This document shows positions 1 to 15,119 of a DNA stretch of 64,000 nt, piece by piece; within the stretch, counting starts at the first letter, position 1, and each line of letters starts with the position of its first letter. The translations under genes and the position numbers were made by a program. Source of the stretch: Sabethes cyaneus (taxonomy: Eukaryota > Arthropoda > Insecta > Diptera > Culicidae); assembly GCF_943734655.1 (NCBI RefSeq), contig NC_071354.1:79731822-79795821 (forward strand). Direction: 5' to 3'. The notes below the pieces were generated by a model, which was not told the origin of the DNA, ran no database searches, and saw only the letters and a program-made list of their open reading frames with translations.

Positions 1-574
1 GATTGACCTGCGACTTCCAGTACAGAATTGTATAGCACACAGTCTTATAAAGTTGAATTGTTAACGTATATGTATTAGTACGTATATGGCCTCCAAATTA
101 GTACGCATATGCTAGTTTTGTGCATCAGATACGATTTGCAGGGTATATATATAGGTAAGTACATATAACTCATTTGTTACTCTGATATGCTTATGAAAAT
201 GTTTGCTGGGCAGTCCCTTTGGGCGAAGGGCTGCGCGTATAACCACAACTCGCGTCGCGTCGCAGGTCGCTTGCACTCTAGCTGGTGCCCTTACAGTGTG
301 GTGTGTTGTCCTCCGCGTCCTCATCTACCACTTATGGTTTATCGACGTCAACGATTACTGTTCAAGGAGGGTGCACGTTTGTCAGCTTTGTGCCTCTTTT
401 TTCATTTATTTGGTTTTAGTCCCATCCTCTTAGACTACGCTTTTAGTCTGGCATAGATTGTCTTTGCCGTTGCAAAGTTCTTGACCCTACAAGATCTGTC
501 GGATAGTAAAAATTTGGTCCGTAGCTACGCGAACCCTCATAAGGCATTTAATAATTCTATCGGTGACAGCCGGC
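1..574. other. AT-rich intergenic DNA, nothing assigned
   Basis: No open frame with recognisable protein similarity was seen. The overlapping short frames around 190-455 share no coherent motif and run through one another in different frames, so I treat this as non-coding. Confidence 0.5.
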
Positions 575-1095
575 ATAACAGGATCTATGAGAGTACCTTG
601 TAGGCGGTGCTTACCAGTGTTATGCCACGATAGTTACAGCAGCCGAGTCGCCCACCTTTTTGGAGATGGAACAAACAATTCCTTACATCAATGTCTCCAG
701 TAACTTCTAATCCTCCCAAATCTTGGATATTACCCAGTGTAGATCCATTGCGATCGTTTCCCGACCATTTTTATTAAGTTCTGCAATCATCTATGGAAAC
801 TTCTAGGTTAATTTCCGTTTCGCCTCCTTCTGCAACTTCACCATTGCGATGTTGATTGAAGAAGTGCTTCCACCTGTCGATCACCTCGCGCTCGGTTGTG
901 ATCAGATTCCCTCTCTCGTCCCTATCACATGTCAAGTTGCGGTGTGACGAGCTTGGGTCATCTTCTCGTAAAACTTGCGCGTGTCATGTTCTAATTCTTC
1001 ACGAACTCTGTCCACCTTCTGGCGCTTTTTACTCCTCAGAATCGTAGTTAACTGATTCCTTACTCGTCGGTAATTGGAAAAGTTCTCCCTAGTGG
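575..1095 (-). mobile_element. RTE-like non-LTR retrotransposon fragment (start of RT and linker)
   Basis: Read on the minus strand, pieces match the mosquito RTE-type open frame: a stretch like GITLVSTAYKVLS near 575-625, then the basic linker before the reverse transcriptase around 860-1060. The reading frame is broken repeatedly. The same DNA motif order recurs at 11150-12400 and 28700-29300 in this window, which supports a shared family. It is a dead, truncated copy. Confidence 0.65.
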
Positions 1096-4000
1096 TTTAT
1101 CTAATTAATATAATATCTAATGTTTAGATAATTTTTCCACTTTTTCTCTTCCCCGCTTGCTGATGTTTCCCGTTAGACCAATCACTTCGTATAATCCGTA
1201 GTGCCGTGCTAACGGCTACTCCGATGGCCAAGCGCTTTCTGACCTAATCGTCTTCGAAGGTTGAAGTACCCAACTCCTCGGAAGAAGACAGCGCCTCATT
1301 CGGTATTCTCGCGTAGTTCTCGGTAGCCGAGGAGAACGAATTTCATATATCTGGACACGGTTCACAATGTCACTGTGCAGAAAATAATGGTAGGCATTTA
1401 ACGAAAAGTTCGAAAGTTTATCAGAAAACACGAAGATTTTTTTGTGTTTTTCCTTAAAAATTAAAAATTTTGTGCGACCAAGTACTAAATGGCACAGACT
1501 TTATTACGTAGAATCGGTAGAATCGAAGAATCGAACAAAAAAACTATAAATAAAATATAAGCATTCTCCAGCATTACGAATTCTCTGCAAAACTTTGCAG
1601 ACAATTACATGTTTCCATTTGAGAAGTTTTTTTTTCCATTGCGACAGTCTCCATGCATCAGCATTTGCAGCTAAATTCTTCAGCGAAAACACCCTCCCAT
1701 CCTTAATGCATCATATGATCGGTGTTTTCCATTTACATTTCCGCACTGTTTAAATTTCTTTGAAAGTGAAAAAATTTAGAACCTTTCAGACCTAGCAGAT
1801 TGCATTTGGAATTTCCTTTTAATAGTGGCAACGATACGCAAGATTTTGTGTGGAGAACACCGGAAGGAAAAATGATTACCATTCCATGCCATTCTTTTAT
1901 TGACTTGGCTGCGCTGCAGTTAGCCATTATTGTAAAGGAAGCCACTTTGTACGACCCTTTATATCTACATTATTTTTGCTGACGATGTTAACTTCCAGTA
2001 AAAAAGCAAGCCCAAAAATCTCGATGGAGATTTGCCGGTTTTACGCGTGACTATGCCCCTCAAAGCACACCAGCACGACAGTAGGAAACTTTTTCAAAGT
2101 CACATAATTCATACGCGAAAAAGGATGAAAGAAGTTATTAATTTTATGCATGCATAAGACATCCTCAACGCGACCCGACGGTGAGGAAATGGCGGGCTCA
2201 CTCGACGCATCGTCCAACGTGAGCCAATGAACCCGTCGAGGAAGTATACGGCAACAAACAAAAGTCTGCCAGCGATTCACCTACCTAGTAGTTATTTCTC
2301 GAAATTGATGCATATTGTTAAGAGGTGATTTTGTAAGTCTTTAAAAAAGAAATTCCAGCACAAGCCATCGCGTCATTCAGAACGAACAAGAGGGAGGTGA
2401 GTAAACTAATAAAATTTCGGCAAATGGATTCCGTCTCCCAACAGTACATACCGATAGACGTCGCCCCATGTCGGGGTTAGAAAACAGTCCTCGAGGGGAA
2501 AGTCCTCCAATTTGATTTCGTGACCCCCTAAACACCGGTCCCGTTCACCCTCGTTACGATTTCCTTCTTTGACTGTTGCAGCAGCAGCAGCAATAAACGA
2601 CTATCTGTGTATATAACCTTACAAGCTTGTATTTTATGTTCTTGCCTCGTGGATAAAAGTGTACGAACATAGTTTGCACAGCAAACACGTGTGGAGGCAA
2701 AGTTACGAAAGGCTCTCCCCGAACTGCGAAGGGAATGCGGGAAACAACTTTTAAAGATTGCAGCACATTCCACTGGACAGTCAACAATCGTATAGCCCAG
2801 AAAATTACTGCACAGCTCCACTTCGATCGCAGTTCAAAAATCTTAAACCAACCAATTAAAAAACGAAGTCTTGAATGATGATGGTTTATAGTAGCAATTT
2901 TATGCAAAATTGCTATCATCATCTATAAGTAGGTAACATTCCAGTTCATGCTTCATATTGTCCAGCAGAAAAGCAAGTAACATTACGTCAAATTGTCGAT
3001 ATTAGCATTTTAACGTGCATTTTAAGCATTCTTGCTATTCAGTACTGAGAAAATTAGTAAATATAATTTGTGCTATTTTAGCTGCAGGTCTTAACACGTT
3101 GATTAAACTGCTTGAGAAGATAATAGTGAACCAGTGCGTTAACATGGATTGGTATGCACTTCTTCTATGATAGGGGAAACTAGTTAACAGTGAGACAGCA
3201 GGAACAGTGAGACAACGAGAATAGCTTCGTCATAAAGCATTCCAGATCCATCATATTTTTCTGGAAAGTGAACTTGGGAAACCTACATTACGGGATGTTG
3301 TAACCCAAATGTAGGTATGTAGCTACATGTAGGCTCTTATATATTTAGAGAGACATCATCATCATAGAAAACACTGCGGAATACCTGTTATTCATTCGTG
3401 CCAACATAAATATAATCATATAGAATTTTACATGGATATAGAGTAGAATATAGAATAATTTCCCAGCATGCAACAATTTTGGAACAGGAAATGCCGCAGA
3501 TTTTTCTAACGTTTGTCGATTGAAGGAATGAGCCCATTTCCGCTTCTACTCTTCATGCTTCATCTTTATACTTTTTTCCGAAAGCGAAAGATGAATTGTA
3601 AAGTCTTCATAAACTACTTACCATTAATAAGCGAGCTTACAGATTCGTAAGCACAAACAAAATGCCAAAAATTTACACTCTAATTAGCGGCAGTTCTCGC
3701 CCGCCGACAATCATCACCGTGGAATTCACCTCATCCGTGCCAACTGCAAAATCCGCCCAATCATTGCTGGCATACACTTTCGGCCAGGTAAAACCTAGAT
3801 GAAACAGCTCAATTAAATACCCCCGGGTGGCGCCTCTCCCTCGCATCGCATGGATCGGTCGGATCGGAACGCGGTGAGAAACGCGCGCGCGTGGACACCT
3901 TCCTTGGTTACGTTACGTCTAATTTCACGCCTTGATGAGTGCGGGACAACTGGTATGACGGTGGACAAAACAAAAATCGCATAGAAAATCAAAGCAAAAA

Positions 4001-4519
4001 GCGTACGCACGCGAAACGAATTCGAGCCCGGCCGGATCTATTCATTTAGCAAAACGATTGTTTTGATGTTCACTTCAAAACGTACCCCGAAATTTGCCGC
4101 GCTCCATCAATCGTCGCGGTACTTCTATTGACGTGCCGCTGATTGGAGCAATTAAGTGGGATTGATCCACACCGGTGGTAGGATATGTTTTGAATTGAAA
4201 TCACCAAATTCATTACCGCTGATTATGTCAGTGTTCAACATGTTGTAGTTTGTGTACCGGCAAATCCTCCATAATTGATCAGTCTTTTAATTGCAGTCAA
4301 AAGCGCCATTGAAAATTTGAAAAAGTTTGTTTTTGGGCTAAACCTTACTCTTCATTAGAGAAACTAAAAAATATATAAACACTTTGTACTGTGTTTCGAT
4401 AGTTTATCGATATATTTATCGATAGTTATCGATATATTTTCGTGATTGAACGGTATAACCGCTACCTATCCCTGTCAAAATAAAGATCAACGAGAAAGTT
4501 AGATATAAAGTGACTTTTT
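1096..4519. other. AT-rich intergenic DNA with one small hairpin
   Basis: No gene was recognised across these 3.4 kb. A short palindrome centred near 2900 (arms AGCAATTT / AAATTGCT, extended by GATGAT / ATCATC) is visible at about 2877-2925. A run of TATCGAT-type repeats lies at 4395-4442. The GC-richer stretch at 3780-4030 has no convincing coding frame. Confidence 0.4.
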
Positions 4520-7179
<2,660 letters not shown>

Positions 7180-7465
7180 TACCAACGTTACTAATTCTGG
7201 TTTTAATTATGGCATTTTGGTCATCGGGTTATTATTAAACTAGTTCATTTGCTGTCTAGGGCAAATGTTTCAAGGACTTTTAGGACTTCAAGGAAATCTT
7301 TGAAACGTCCATCCAAAGAATGCATTTAATTCTACTTCAAAACATGCATTCATTAAGTCTACGAGTCGTAGACAAAATGCATATTTTATATTTGTTAAAA
7401 TAATAAAATAACTTGCAGAATTCTTTCGAAAAAAAAAGTTTTTTCTTTTTTCTTTCATTTTCAGT
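7180..7465. other. Intergenic spacer, nothing assigned
   Basis: AT-rich DNA between repeat copy A and the next retrotransposon fragment. I see no motif here. Confidence 0.4.
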
Positions 7466-8221
7466 TTCTAGTAAGATGCTCGGTAGTTTTGGTACTTTTC
7501 CAGTCGACCGTTAATGAACTCATCAACCATTTCCAGTTCAACGCCGTCAATAGTCACTGTACGTGGGTGGGAGCCGAACTCTAGAACCTCTTCCTACCCT
7601 ATATCTGGTTTTTGACCCATCGATTTGTAACCCAATACTTTCAGCCTTCGTTGTTATTCTGACGTAGATTGCATCCACCATCTCAAAATTTCTAGTAATG
7701 TTGTTAAGGTTATCTGTGAAGGGTAAGAGTCGGTTACCGTTGCCGAAGATCGTTCCTCATGGTTTGATGCCCGTTCGCCGGATCAGCGATGTAGAATAGC
7801 TTGGAGGAAAGTTCATACCCTTGTCGTAACCTTCTGTGCGATTCGCGTCAGTTTGTCCGGAACACCGTTCTCGTGCATTTTCTGTCATAGCACCATGCGC
7901 TCGACTGTATCGTATGCTGCCCTGAAATCTACGAATATATGATGCGTGGGCATGTTGTACTCCCGATATTTCTAGAGTATTTGCAGGGCAGAAAAAAATT
8001 AGCTGTAGTAGCTCAGGCCCCTAGAGCCCGCCTGATACAGCCCCACGAAATCTCTTTCTATTGGGGATAGACGACGTAACAAATTCTGGGAGCACATCTT
8101 GTAGGCGCACACACTGATCAGCGTAATGCCCCGGTAATTACAGCAATTGAATCGATTGCCCTTTTTATATATGGGACCAACCACACCTTCCATTCACCCC
8201 TCCGGTAGTTTATCCTCCGTT
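7466..8221 (-). mobile_element. RTE-like non-LTR fragment (RT domain)
   Basis: On the minus strand the segment near 8190-8030 reads VGPIYKKGNRFNCCNYRG followed by GITLIS and a YKM-type stretch. This is the conserved fingers region of RTE-type reverse transcriptases. The RT thumb and C-terminal region follows towards 7466 with several stops. It abuts another copy of the same family at 8221/8222, where the 3' end of that copy begins. Confidence 0.75.
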
Positions 8222-9039
8222 TACCAGCCGAGAGCCGGGGTGGCACTTGCCGTATCAAGAATTTCTTTCCAACGTGGTCGGTCCTGCGCTACCCGTCGCC
8301 AATTCGTTGCGCGTCTCGACACACGCAAATCGGCTTCAACCTGGTCGAGCCATCTAGTAGTCCCCTGGGCCCCTTTATTCCTGGTGCCGGTGGGATTCTT
8401 GAAGAGAACGGATTTCACTGCACAGTCGTCCGGCATTCTTGCGACAAGGCCGATCCACCGTAGTCTCGTAACTTCCGCCAGGTGTACGAAGGGAATCTCT
8501 ACACGCAGTGCCTGTAGCTCGCGATTCATACCGCTGTCCCAAGGTTTCTGGTAATGATGTCGAGGTCGTCTGCAAAGGTTAGGCTTACTGAAGCTCGCCG
8601 GATCACACCTTCAATAGCGATAGTGGATAATATACAGGACAGTCTATCCCCTTGCCGCAACCCTCTGCACGCTTCGAAAGGACTCGAGGGTGTCCTCGAA
8701 TCGCGCACGTAGCATGTCACTCGCTCCAGGGTAGCTTTGATCAGCCGCGTCAGTTTGTCCGGAAAACCGTACTCGTACATTATCTGCCCTAGCTGTTCGC
8801 GTTCAACTGTATCGTATGCTGCTCTGAAATCCACGAAAATATGATGCGTGGACACTTTGTTCTCTCGACACTTCTGGAGGATTTGTCGGAGAGTGAAAAT
8901 TTTATCCGTAGTAGCACCGGCCCCCATAAAGCCCGCCTGATACGATGACGACGCAACAAAATCTGGGAGAGCACCTTTTAGGTGGCGTTGATCAACGTGA
9001 TACCGCGGTAATTACAGCAATCTAACCGGTCGCCCTTTT
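8222..9039 (-). mobile_element. RTE-like non-LTR fragment, RT to 3' end
   Basis: Minus-strand translation shows DFRAAYDTVERE, then CRGLRQGDRLSCILS and LTFADDLDII. These are RT motifs A, B and C, with the FADD catalytic aspartates present. The C-terminal wing (LRWIGLVARMPDD) continues to ALGW near the element end at 8222. The frame is broken between RT and C-terminus, so it is inactive. Its upstream side is cut by the repeat element starting at 9040. The same 3' terminus occurs at 53771. Confidence 0.85.
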
Positions 9040-9154
9040 ACCTTTGTTATACTATAACAAAGGTTTAAAAATTGGTCGAAAAACACGAAATTGATCCGAG
9101 GTCCGGAGGGCCAAGTCACATATACCAATCGATAGGGTTCGACGATTTAAGCAA

Positions 9155-9194
<40 letters not shown>

Positions 9195-10989
9195 ATGATT
9201 TTTTCTATCGCCTGTTTCTCAGAGATGGCTGAACCGAATGGTTCGCTATTACTTTTGTTTGAAAGGTGTTATTGTCTAGTAGATCACTATTGAGTTGTTT
9301 CGTGACACGACGTTTCGTTTAAAAGTTATAAGCAAAAATGTGAAAAATACGTGAAACGGGTTTCTTCAAAACTACATGACCGATTTCAACGATCTTAGTA
9401 TCAAATGAAAGCCCTTATTAAAGCTAAATTGTTCAGGAATTTTTAATTGAAAATAAATAAGTAGTTTAAAAGTTATGCTTTAAAAACCTGTTTTGACAAG
9501 GTAATAATTATCGCCTGTTTCTCAGAGGTGGCCAAACCGATTAATGCGCTATTAGTCTCATTTGAAAGATAATATATCCTAATAGATCACTATTGAATGG
9601 TTTTTTGATTGGACGTTTAATTTGAAAGTTATGAGCAACCGTATACACCACACCAAAATTTACAATAATTTATAATGATTTTAACCAAGATAATTTATCT
9701 AATTTCAATTATTTTAATATCAAACGAGAGGTTTTGAGACTACGAATATATATGCAAAATTTCATAAGAATTGGTTTTGCCTGTCAAAAGATATTAACCC
9801 TCGAACACTCGCGCCAACTTTTGTAACACAGTTACTCGCGCGCAAAATAGCCCCAAACCGAAGAAAACGTGTGCACTAGAGTTTTGAGTAGGAAAACTTG
9901 GTTTTAGGTTTATCGAACCTTTGGAAGAGTTTCTAGCAATTGAAAGCTCTATCGTCTGGTGGGATTTAAATTTTTATTAATCCCCCTAAAAGTGAAATAA
10001 AAAAAATATTTTTCTTTAGTGTCAATATAACACATTGATGTGTTCTGCAAAGTTATAGAGCATATTATTATGAGAAATTTTTCTAAAGACAGTAACCTTT
10101 TATCTCTGCAGCGAAGATAGAAAAATCTTATTTATTGTATATGAATTTGTAAAATCAGTTTTTCTATTATTGCTCTTTTTGTAATTGTTGCATGACTTTT
10201 TCATGTACTACAAAATTGTACAAATAGTAAAAATACACAACTTTTCTGAAAATAGTATACCTGTATATTTGCTTGTTTAGGAACTGTAGAACTTTGATTA
10301 TAAAGAATACCCTAATTTTGACTCCGAATTACTCGACTATCAGCAGACGGATACATTTTAAACATTTTACATTTGCTGATAGTTTTGCTGCATAAATTTT
10401 CCCAACAATTTAAATTATTAATGCATTGAATAATTATGATATTTTGCTCGCAATAAGTTTGTTGAAGAATATACGTTAGTTAAACAACGATTTGTAACTT
10501 TATAACAATATGGCGTTGAAAAACCTACACGTGTTGTATAAAATACAACAGCGTGAGTCAATAAAAATTGATGAAAATTATTCAAGAAAACTCTATTGAT
10601 GTGATTCAAATAGAATGGCATTACAGGAAACTATGCATAGTTCAAAAACCTATAAACTAGACCTTTACTAGACAATGTATATGCTAAAGGACAAGATTTC
10701 CTCTTACAACTTACTTTTATTTGCACTTACTCAGATTAATAACAACTTACTTATCCTTACTCAGCAATTTCATGATCCTTTTTTCATCAAAATTTAAAAG
10801 TGTTCCTATTTTGTTCAAATTTTGTAAACTTATTCAATTTTCAAAAATCTTATGTAAACGAACGCACTACGCAACTACAACCAATAGATGAATTATTTTC
10901 TGAAGACGTGTCGATTTCTATCTCAAATAGCAAGTAAGACCGTATAACAAAGGTTCCTTTCACCACTAGGTGGATTAAATCGGGTTTTT
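9040..10989. mobile_element. Non-coding repeat element copy B, short TG array
   Basis: A near-identical copy of 4520-7179 in the same orientation: same palindromic start, same internal segments (for example CGCCTGTTTCTCAGAG and ACTCGCGCCAACTTTTG) and same end. Its TG run is only about 27 bp (9159-9185). It interrupts the 5' side of the RTE-like copy at 8222-9039, so it inserted after that copy. Confidence 0.75.
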
Positions 10990-11149
10990 GTTGATGGGAA
11001 TAGAATGCCAGATAGAATTACAAATGATTGTCAAAATTTTTGCACGCATATTGCCTCCACTTTGGTACTTATATGCTCTTATGTGGTGTGAAATATAACT
11101 TTTTCGTACGGATATGATTTCGTATCTCTCAGTTGCAACCGAGATATAC

Positions 11150-11466
11150 AAACCAAATAGTTTGCTGGGTCCTCCGACCAAATCGGTCCTTTCTGGTGGC
11201 TCTATTAGTCTTCAGCTGACGGATTTCTCGCCGGATCTCTTCAAGATCGGGAGCCGGCACACTGTTCACGTTTATAGGCACTCCTAGGTTAACTTCCGTT
11301 GAGTCTCCTACTACATCGCCATTGAGGTGCTCATCGAAAAACTGCTTCAGCCTGTCGACCGCCTCGCGCTCGTTTGTGATTAGATCCCCTCTATCATCCC
11401 TACACATGTCAGGTTTAGGTGTGTAGCCCTTACGAGTTTGGTTCACCTTCTTGTAAAACTTGCGCG
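11150..11466 (-). mobile_element. RTE-like fragment (linker), first part
   Basis: Minus-strand translation gives the linker between endonuclease and RT: KFYKKVNQTRKGYTPKPDMC, FFDEHLNGD and LEEIRREIRQLKTNRA. The fragment is interrupted at 11466 by a fold-back element and resumes at 11843. Confidence 0.75.
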
Positions 11467-11842
11467 CAGGCTTGGCATACACTTTTCGCTTCCATTTTTC
11501 TCTTTTGATTACTGCACCTCAGCGAAACAGAATTTGAAAAAGTGATGTATGGGGCATTTGTAGAGCTGGTAATTATGTATGATATTGTTGAAGAAAGTAA
11601 AGCTTTATCTTTAGTATTTACAGCGCTACAAAGCTGCTACTCTGAGCTCTCTTTTTGCTACCAACGGCATAGCAGCCCTAAAGCGGCGTAAATATTAAAG
11701 ATAAAGCTTTAATTTGTTCAGCAATATTATAGATAATTACTAGCTCTACAAATGCCCCATACACCACTTTTTCAAATTCTGATTCACTGAGGTGCAGTAA
11801 TCAAAAAAGCAAAATCGAAGCGAAAAGTGTATACCAAGCCTG
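11467..11842. mobile_element. Fold-back MITE, copy 1 (TIR CAGGCTTGGCATACAC)
   Basis: The 376-bp segment is an almost complete palindrome. It starts CAGGCTTGGCATACACTTTT and ends with the reverse complement (AAAAGTGTATACCAAGCCTG). It splits an RTE-like fragment, and the flanks TTGCGCG and TTTCGCG form a 7-bp near-duplication. It has no coding capacity. A relative lies at 13598-13869. Confidence 0.85.
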
Positions 11843-12400
11843 TTTCGCGTGTCATTAGTCCGGAATAGTTGTTCCAGCACCCCACGATCTTTGTCCTCCT
11901 TCTGTCCACTCCTCCGGTAGTTTCTCCTCTGCCCAAATTCTTGAAGTGCCGTTGCTAGCGGTTCATGGCCATTGTTGTAGAGTTCTGCCGGAAGTCGGTC
12001 AACTCCGGTGGTTCTATTATTCTTCAATTAACCGATTTCTAGCCGGATCTCTTTGAGATCGCGAGTGCTGTTATCGTTTGTAAGCATTTCTAGGTTGACT
12101 TGCGTCTCTTTCTGTTATATCGCCTTTGAGCATAGCTTCCACCTATTGACTAGCTTTCACTCACTCATGACTAGGGTTCCCTCCTCGTCCTTACACATAT
12201 CAGGCTTCACTGTGTGGCCTTTACCAGATTGGTTCACCTTCTTATGGAACTTTCGCGTGTTATTAACCCGGAATAGTTGTTCTAACTCTTCACGATCTCT
12301 ATCCTCCTTCTGGTACTTTTTCCTCCTCAAGACCTTAGTCAACTCATTCCACGCTCGTCGATACTTGTACAAATTCTTCCTCATGGCAATGCGTATATAA
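11843..12400 (-). mobile_element. RTE-like fragments (linker), second part and a further copy
   Basis: Minus-strand translation near 11880 continues the interrupted linker with LEQLFRTNDTR. At 12050-12400 a second linker copy is read: RRAWNELTKVLRRKKYQKED, EELEQLFRVNNTRKFHKKVN and VKPDMC. The same stretch appears twice in tandem, so two truncated copies lie side by side. Confidence 0.7.
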
Positions 12401-13420
12401 TTTTCCAAGATAGTCTCAAGCTCACATGAACTGCTACTAGGTTATTGTATGTTGGTGAAGTTCGAGAAAATCGTTCATCTTTAAGAACGCGATCGATTTG
12501 GTTCAATGTTTGTTGGTCAGATGACCAGGTGGCTTTGAGGATACATTTGCAGAGAGAGAATGCGCTTGTGATCACCAAGCTTCGGAAAGCTGCAAAGCTG
12601 ATGCATCACAGGCCGTTATAGTGAGTGTCGGTTTACAGGCTATGAGGCTCGATCCCCGGTCTGTTAATCGCTTTCTTGCCGATTTGGGCGTAATGCCCAA
12701 TGACGACCTTGACATCCCGTGGCGAATGCATTCTAAGCTGGGCATAGAACGCTTCCTTATCATCGTCGAGTTTACCTTCGTAAGGGCAATGCACGTTCCA
12801 GTCCATCACGCGATCTTGCATTCTGCCCATCACTACAAAGCCCGTTCCTAGCTCGTTGGTCGCTTCACCGTTCTAGTCAAAATTAGCCTTGCGATCCCGG
12901 TCCTCTACACCTTCTCGCCTATGCGACAGATCTCCTGCAGTGCCACGATGCCGAACTTTCGGAGTTCAAGCTTTCCTAGCAGCACTCTGTTGTCACCAAC
13001 GAAGTTTAGCGATGCGCAGTTCTAGATACCAACCACCCATTCCATGTATTTATTTCTTCGCCCTTGTCCATGCCGAGTATCCCGAATAGAATTTCCTTGA
13101 TTGTTCGTAGTGAGGAAGGTTTAGGCAGGTTGCCCTACCAGTAAGGGCCACGCTACTGAGTCTCGTGATGGGCCTGCTATCTTAACTTTAGTGCGAAACA
13201 ACACAATAATCCTAATGCCGCCCGCTCCGGATCAAACGCTGTCGTGAGCCGCTCCTAACTTGGTTGAGGAATCGTCCTGCCATCAAAAGCCGCCTCTGGC
13301 ATGGGAATAGTAGCTTAAAGCTAGCAAGGTTATTCCTCGTTACTACACTTAGCTTTCGCGCGTGGCTCCTTCCCTGCCGGTATACGACCTTAGCTTCCAC
13401 CGGAGCACTGCTTAGGATGC
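12401..13420 (-). mobile_element. RTE-like fragment (endonuclease and 5' region)
   Basis: Minus-strand reading near 12630-12830 gives MMGRMQDRVMDWNVHCPYEG followed by KLDDDKEAFYAQL, then a decayed KVVIGHYAQIG where the family has an IGDxNAQVG motif. This is the AP-type endonuclease of RTE elements. DNA at 12900-13400 matches 54450-54800 elsewhere in the window, including CGCTGTCGTGAGCCGCTC, and is probably the element's 5' part. Many stops are present. Confidence 0.65.
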
Positions 13421-13597
13421 TCGTCTTTCCAATGGTATCATGTGAGGCAGAGATGAGATGGATTTTACTGTGAGGTCTATTTTATACCTGCAGGTACGCG
13501 AAGAACCGATGTTACGCATTAACCAGCCGTTCACCATCCTGTTGCATTTTAAAATGCTATATCAACGATATTTTCCGTACTTTTTAATTGAAGAGTG

Positions 13598-13869
13598 CAG
13601 GCTTGGCATGCACTTTTCGCTTCGATTTTGCTCTTTTGGTTACTCCACCTCAGCCTAGCAAAATTATAAAAATTGGTGTATGGGACATTTGTAGAATTTG
13701 TTATTATCTGCAATATTGCTGAAGAAAGTAATGTTTTATCTTTTGTATTTCGGTGCAATAAGGCTGCTGCCCCGTTGGTAGCAAAAAGAGTGCTCTTTTT
13801 CAAATTTTGATGGCTGAGGTGCAGTAACCAAAAGAGCAGAATCGAAGCGTAAAGTGCATGACAAGCCTG
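13598..13869. mobile_element. Fold-back MITE, copy 2 (TIR CAGGCTTGGCATGCAC)
   Basis: Same family as 11467-11842. It starts CAGGCTTGGCATGCACTTTT and ends with the matching inverted arm AAAGTGCATGACAAGCCTG, but is shorter (272 bp). The flanking octamers GAAGAGTG and GAAGTGTT may be a degraded target duplication. Confidence 0.8.
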
Positions 13870-14267
13870 GAAGTGTTGATAAAACTTACATTTAGGTGAA
13901 AAAAACTTCGAGATACTTGTTTACTTATTAGCCTATAATATCTAAAATAGGACTAATATGGGCAATAGGACCCTACTGTATAATATAATACCTATATTCA
14001 ATATGGGATGGGTATCGCATCAGGATATCATATGAGTGGAGGACTGGGTCATGGAGTGGAGTGCAGACCGGGGTCCTTATAGTCTGATACTTAGGAGACG
14101 CGTCCTTCTACCAAACAAACCATCACGTGGGTTAAAAGGTTCCTAAAGCTGGAAGCAGATTCTCACATCTCCGGAATGCGCACAAGTGTCTCTGCTTGTG
14201 GGTACACCCAATCGTTTGTGGCCTTTCTGCAACAGTATTAGCGTGAAATTCATCTAAAAATGGATCT

Positions 14268-14324
14268 TTTTTTTTTATTCTATATTAGAGATGTTTTCAG
14301 CCTGCGGCTGGTTCGCCTCTTAAA
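14268..14324 (-). mobile_element. Extremely short SINE/LINE 3' stub with target duplication
   Basis: A 57-bp insert begins with a poly-T run on the plus strand and contains a short hairpin (CAGCCTGCGGCTG). It is flanked by the direct repeat AAAAATGGATCT at 14256-14267 and 14325-14336. On the minus strand it reads as the 3' end of a retroposon with an A-rich tail. This is the signature of a severely 5'-truncated target-primed insertion. Confidence 0.7.
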
Positions 14325-14717
14325 AAAAATGGATCTACTGTAAGGAAACCACGCCCGACTTTTGTCTTCACACATATTATTATTGCCATGAGTTAAGGAA
14401 AATGACTTTTCGAACCACTATTAATTCTGACAGTAAACGGTAAAACGATTCAAAAACATTTGTGATAAGTGATAAATGGGTCGGTGAAAATTTTCTTTTT
14501 ATATGCAAACAAATTTATTTATAGCCAAATGAAAACAGATGACCAAATCATCCGCTTTGTTGATGATTTGCATTCTTTTAAAAAACCAGCACACACCTTT
14601 TTTAATGAAACCTTTGACTAATCCTATCGCTCTCAGGGACCCTTTGTCTGCGCTGTTTCCCTTTCCGGATGGAGACTCTGAATGCCATTGACCTAGGTGA
14701 GCTTGAACCTCTTGGCC

Positions 14718-15119
14718 TTATCCCAACAGCGTTCGCTTTTGAAAATTTTGTGTTCGTAGCGCGGAGCAAGCGGATTCACGTTTCCTGCTGCATTTAAATT
14801 TGAAATCCTTGTGGAACGACTGTCGATAAATTACCACCGGACACGGTAATGCAGGATAGACAGAACCAGTTATGTAACCGTCGTTGCTAACGGCAAGGGT
14901 TAAGGTTATGATCACTCGTTTCGGCAAAAGGTTCGTCTGCCCTTGGTCTCGAACACGAACTGTCCATTTTTTTCCTATGACGATGCCAGGAGTATAATTA
15001 AGGCAATTTCCGTCCGGCCGGCATTCATATTTCGATTTGTGGCTAAATCCATTAATTATATTGAAAAGGAAATTTGCCATTTTGAGAATGGTGCAGCTCA
15101 GCGCGGCAAGGAATGGCAT
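14718..15119 (-). CDS. Unrecognised 133-residue open frame, weak candidate
   Basis: I do not recognise this product. The first ATG on the minus strand is at 15119, and the frame then runs uninterrupted to 14718. The start, MPFLAALSCTILKMANFLF, is hydrophobic and could be a signal or anchor sequence. The rest is mixed and includes YECRPDGNC, KKWTVRVRDQG and a lysine/arginine-rich end. No splice partner, repeat or neighbouring gene supports it. It lies in a stretch free of recognised transposons. It may be a chance frame or one exon of an unseen gene. Confidence 0.15.
   Translation of the reverse strand: MPFLAALSCTILKMANFLFNIINGFSHKSKYECRPDGNCLNYTPGIVIGKKWTVRVRDQGQTNLLPKRVIITLTLAVSNDGYITGSVYPALPCPVVIYRQSFHKDFKFKCSRKRESACSALRTQNFQKRTLLG

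Noticed and set aside
8147..8554. 135-codon plus-strand frame
   Set aside because: Antisense shadow of the RTE-like RT C-terminal region, which is read with known motifs on the minus strand.
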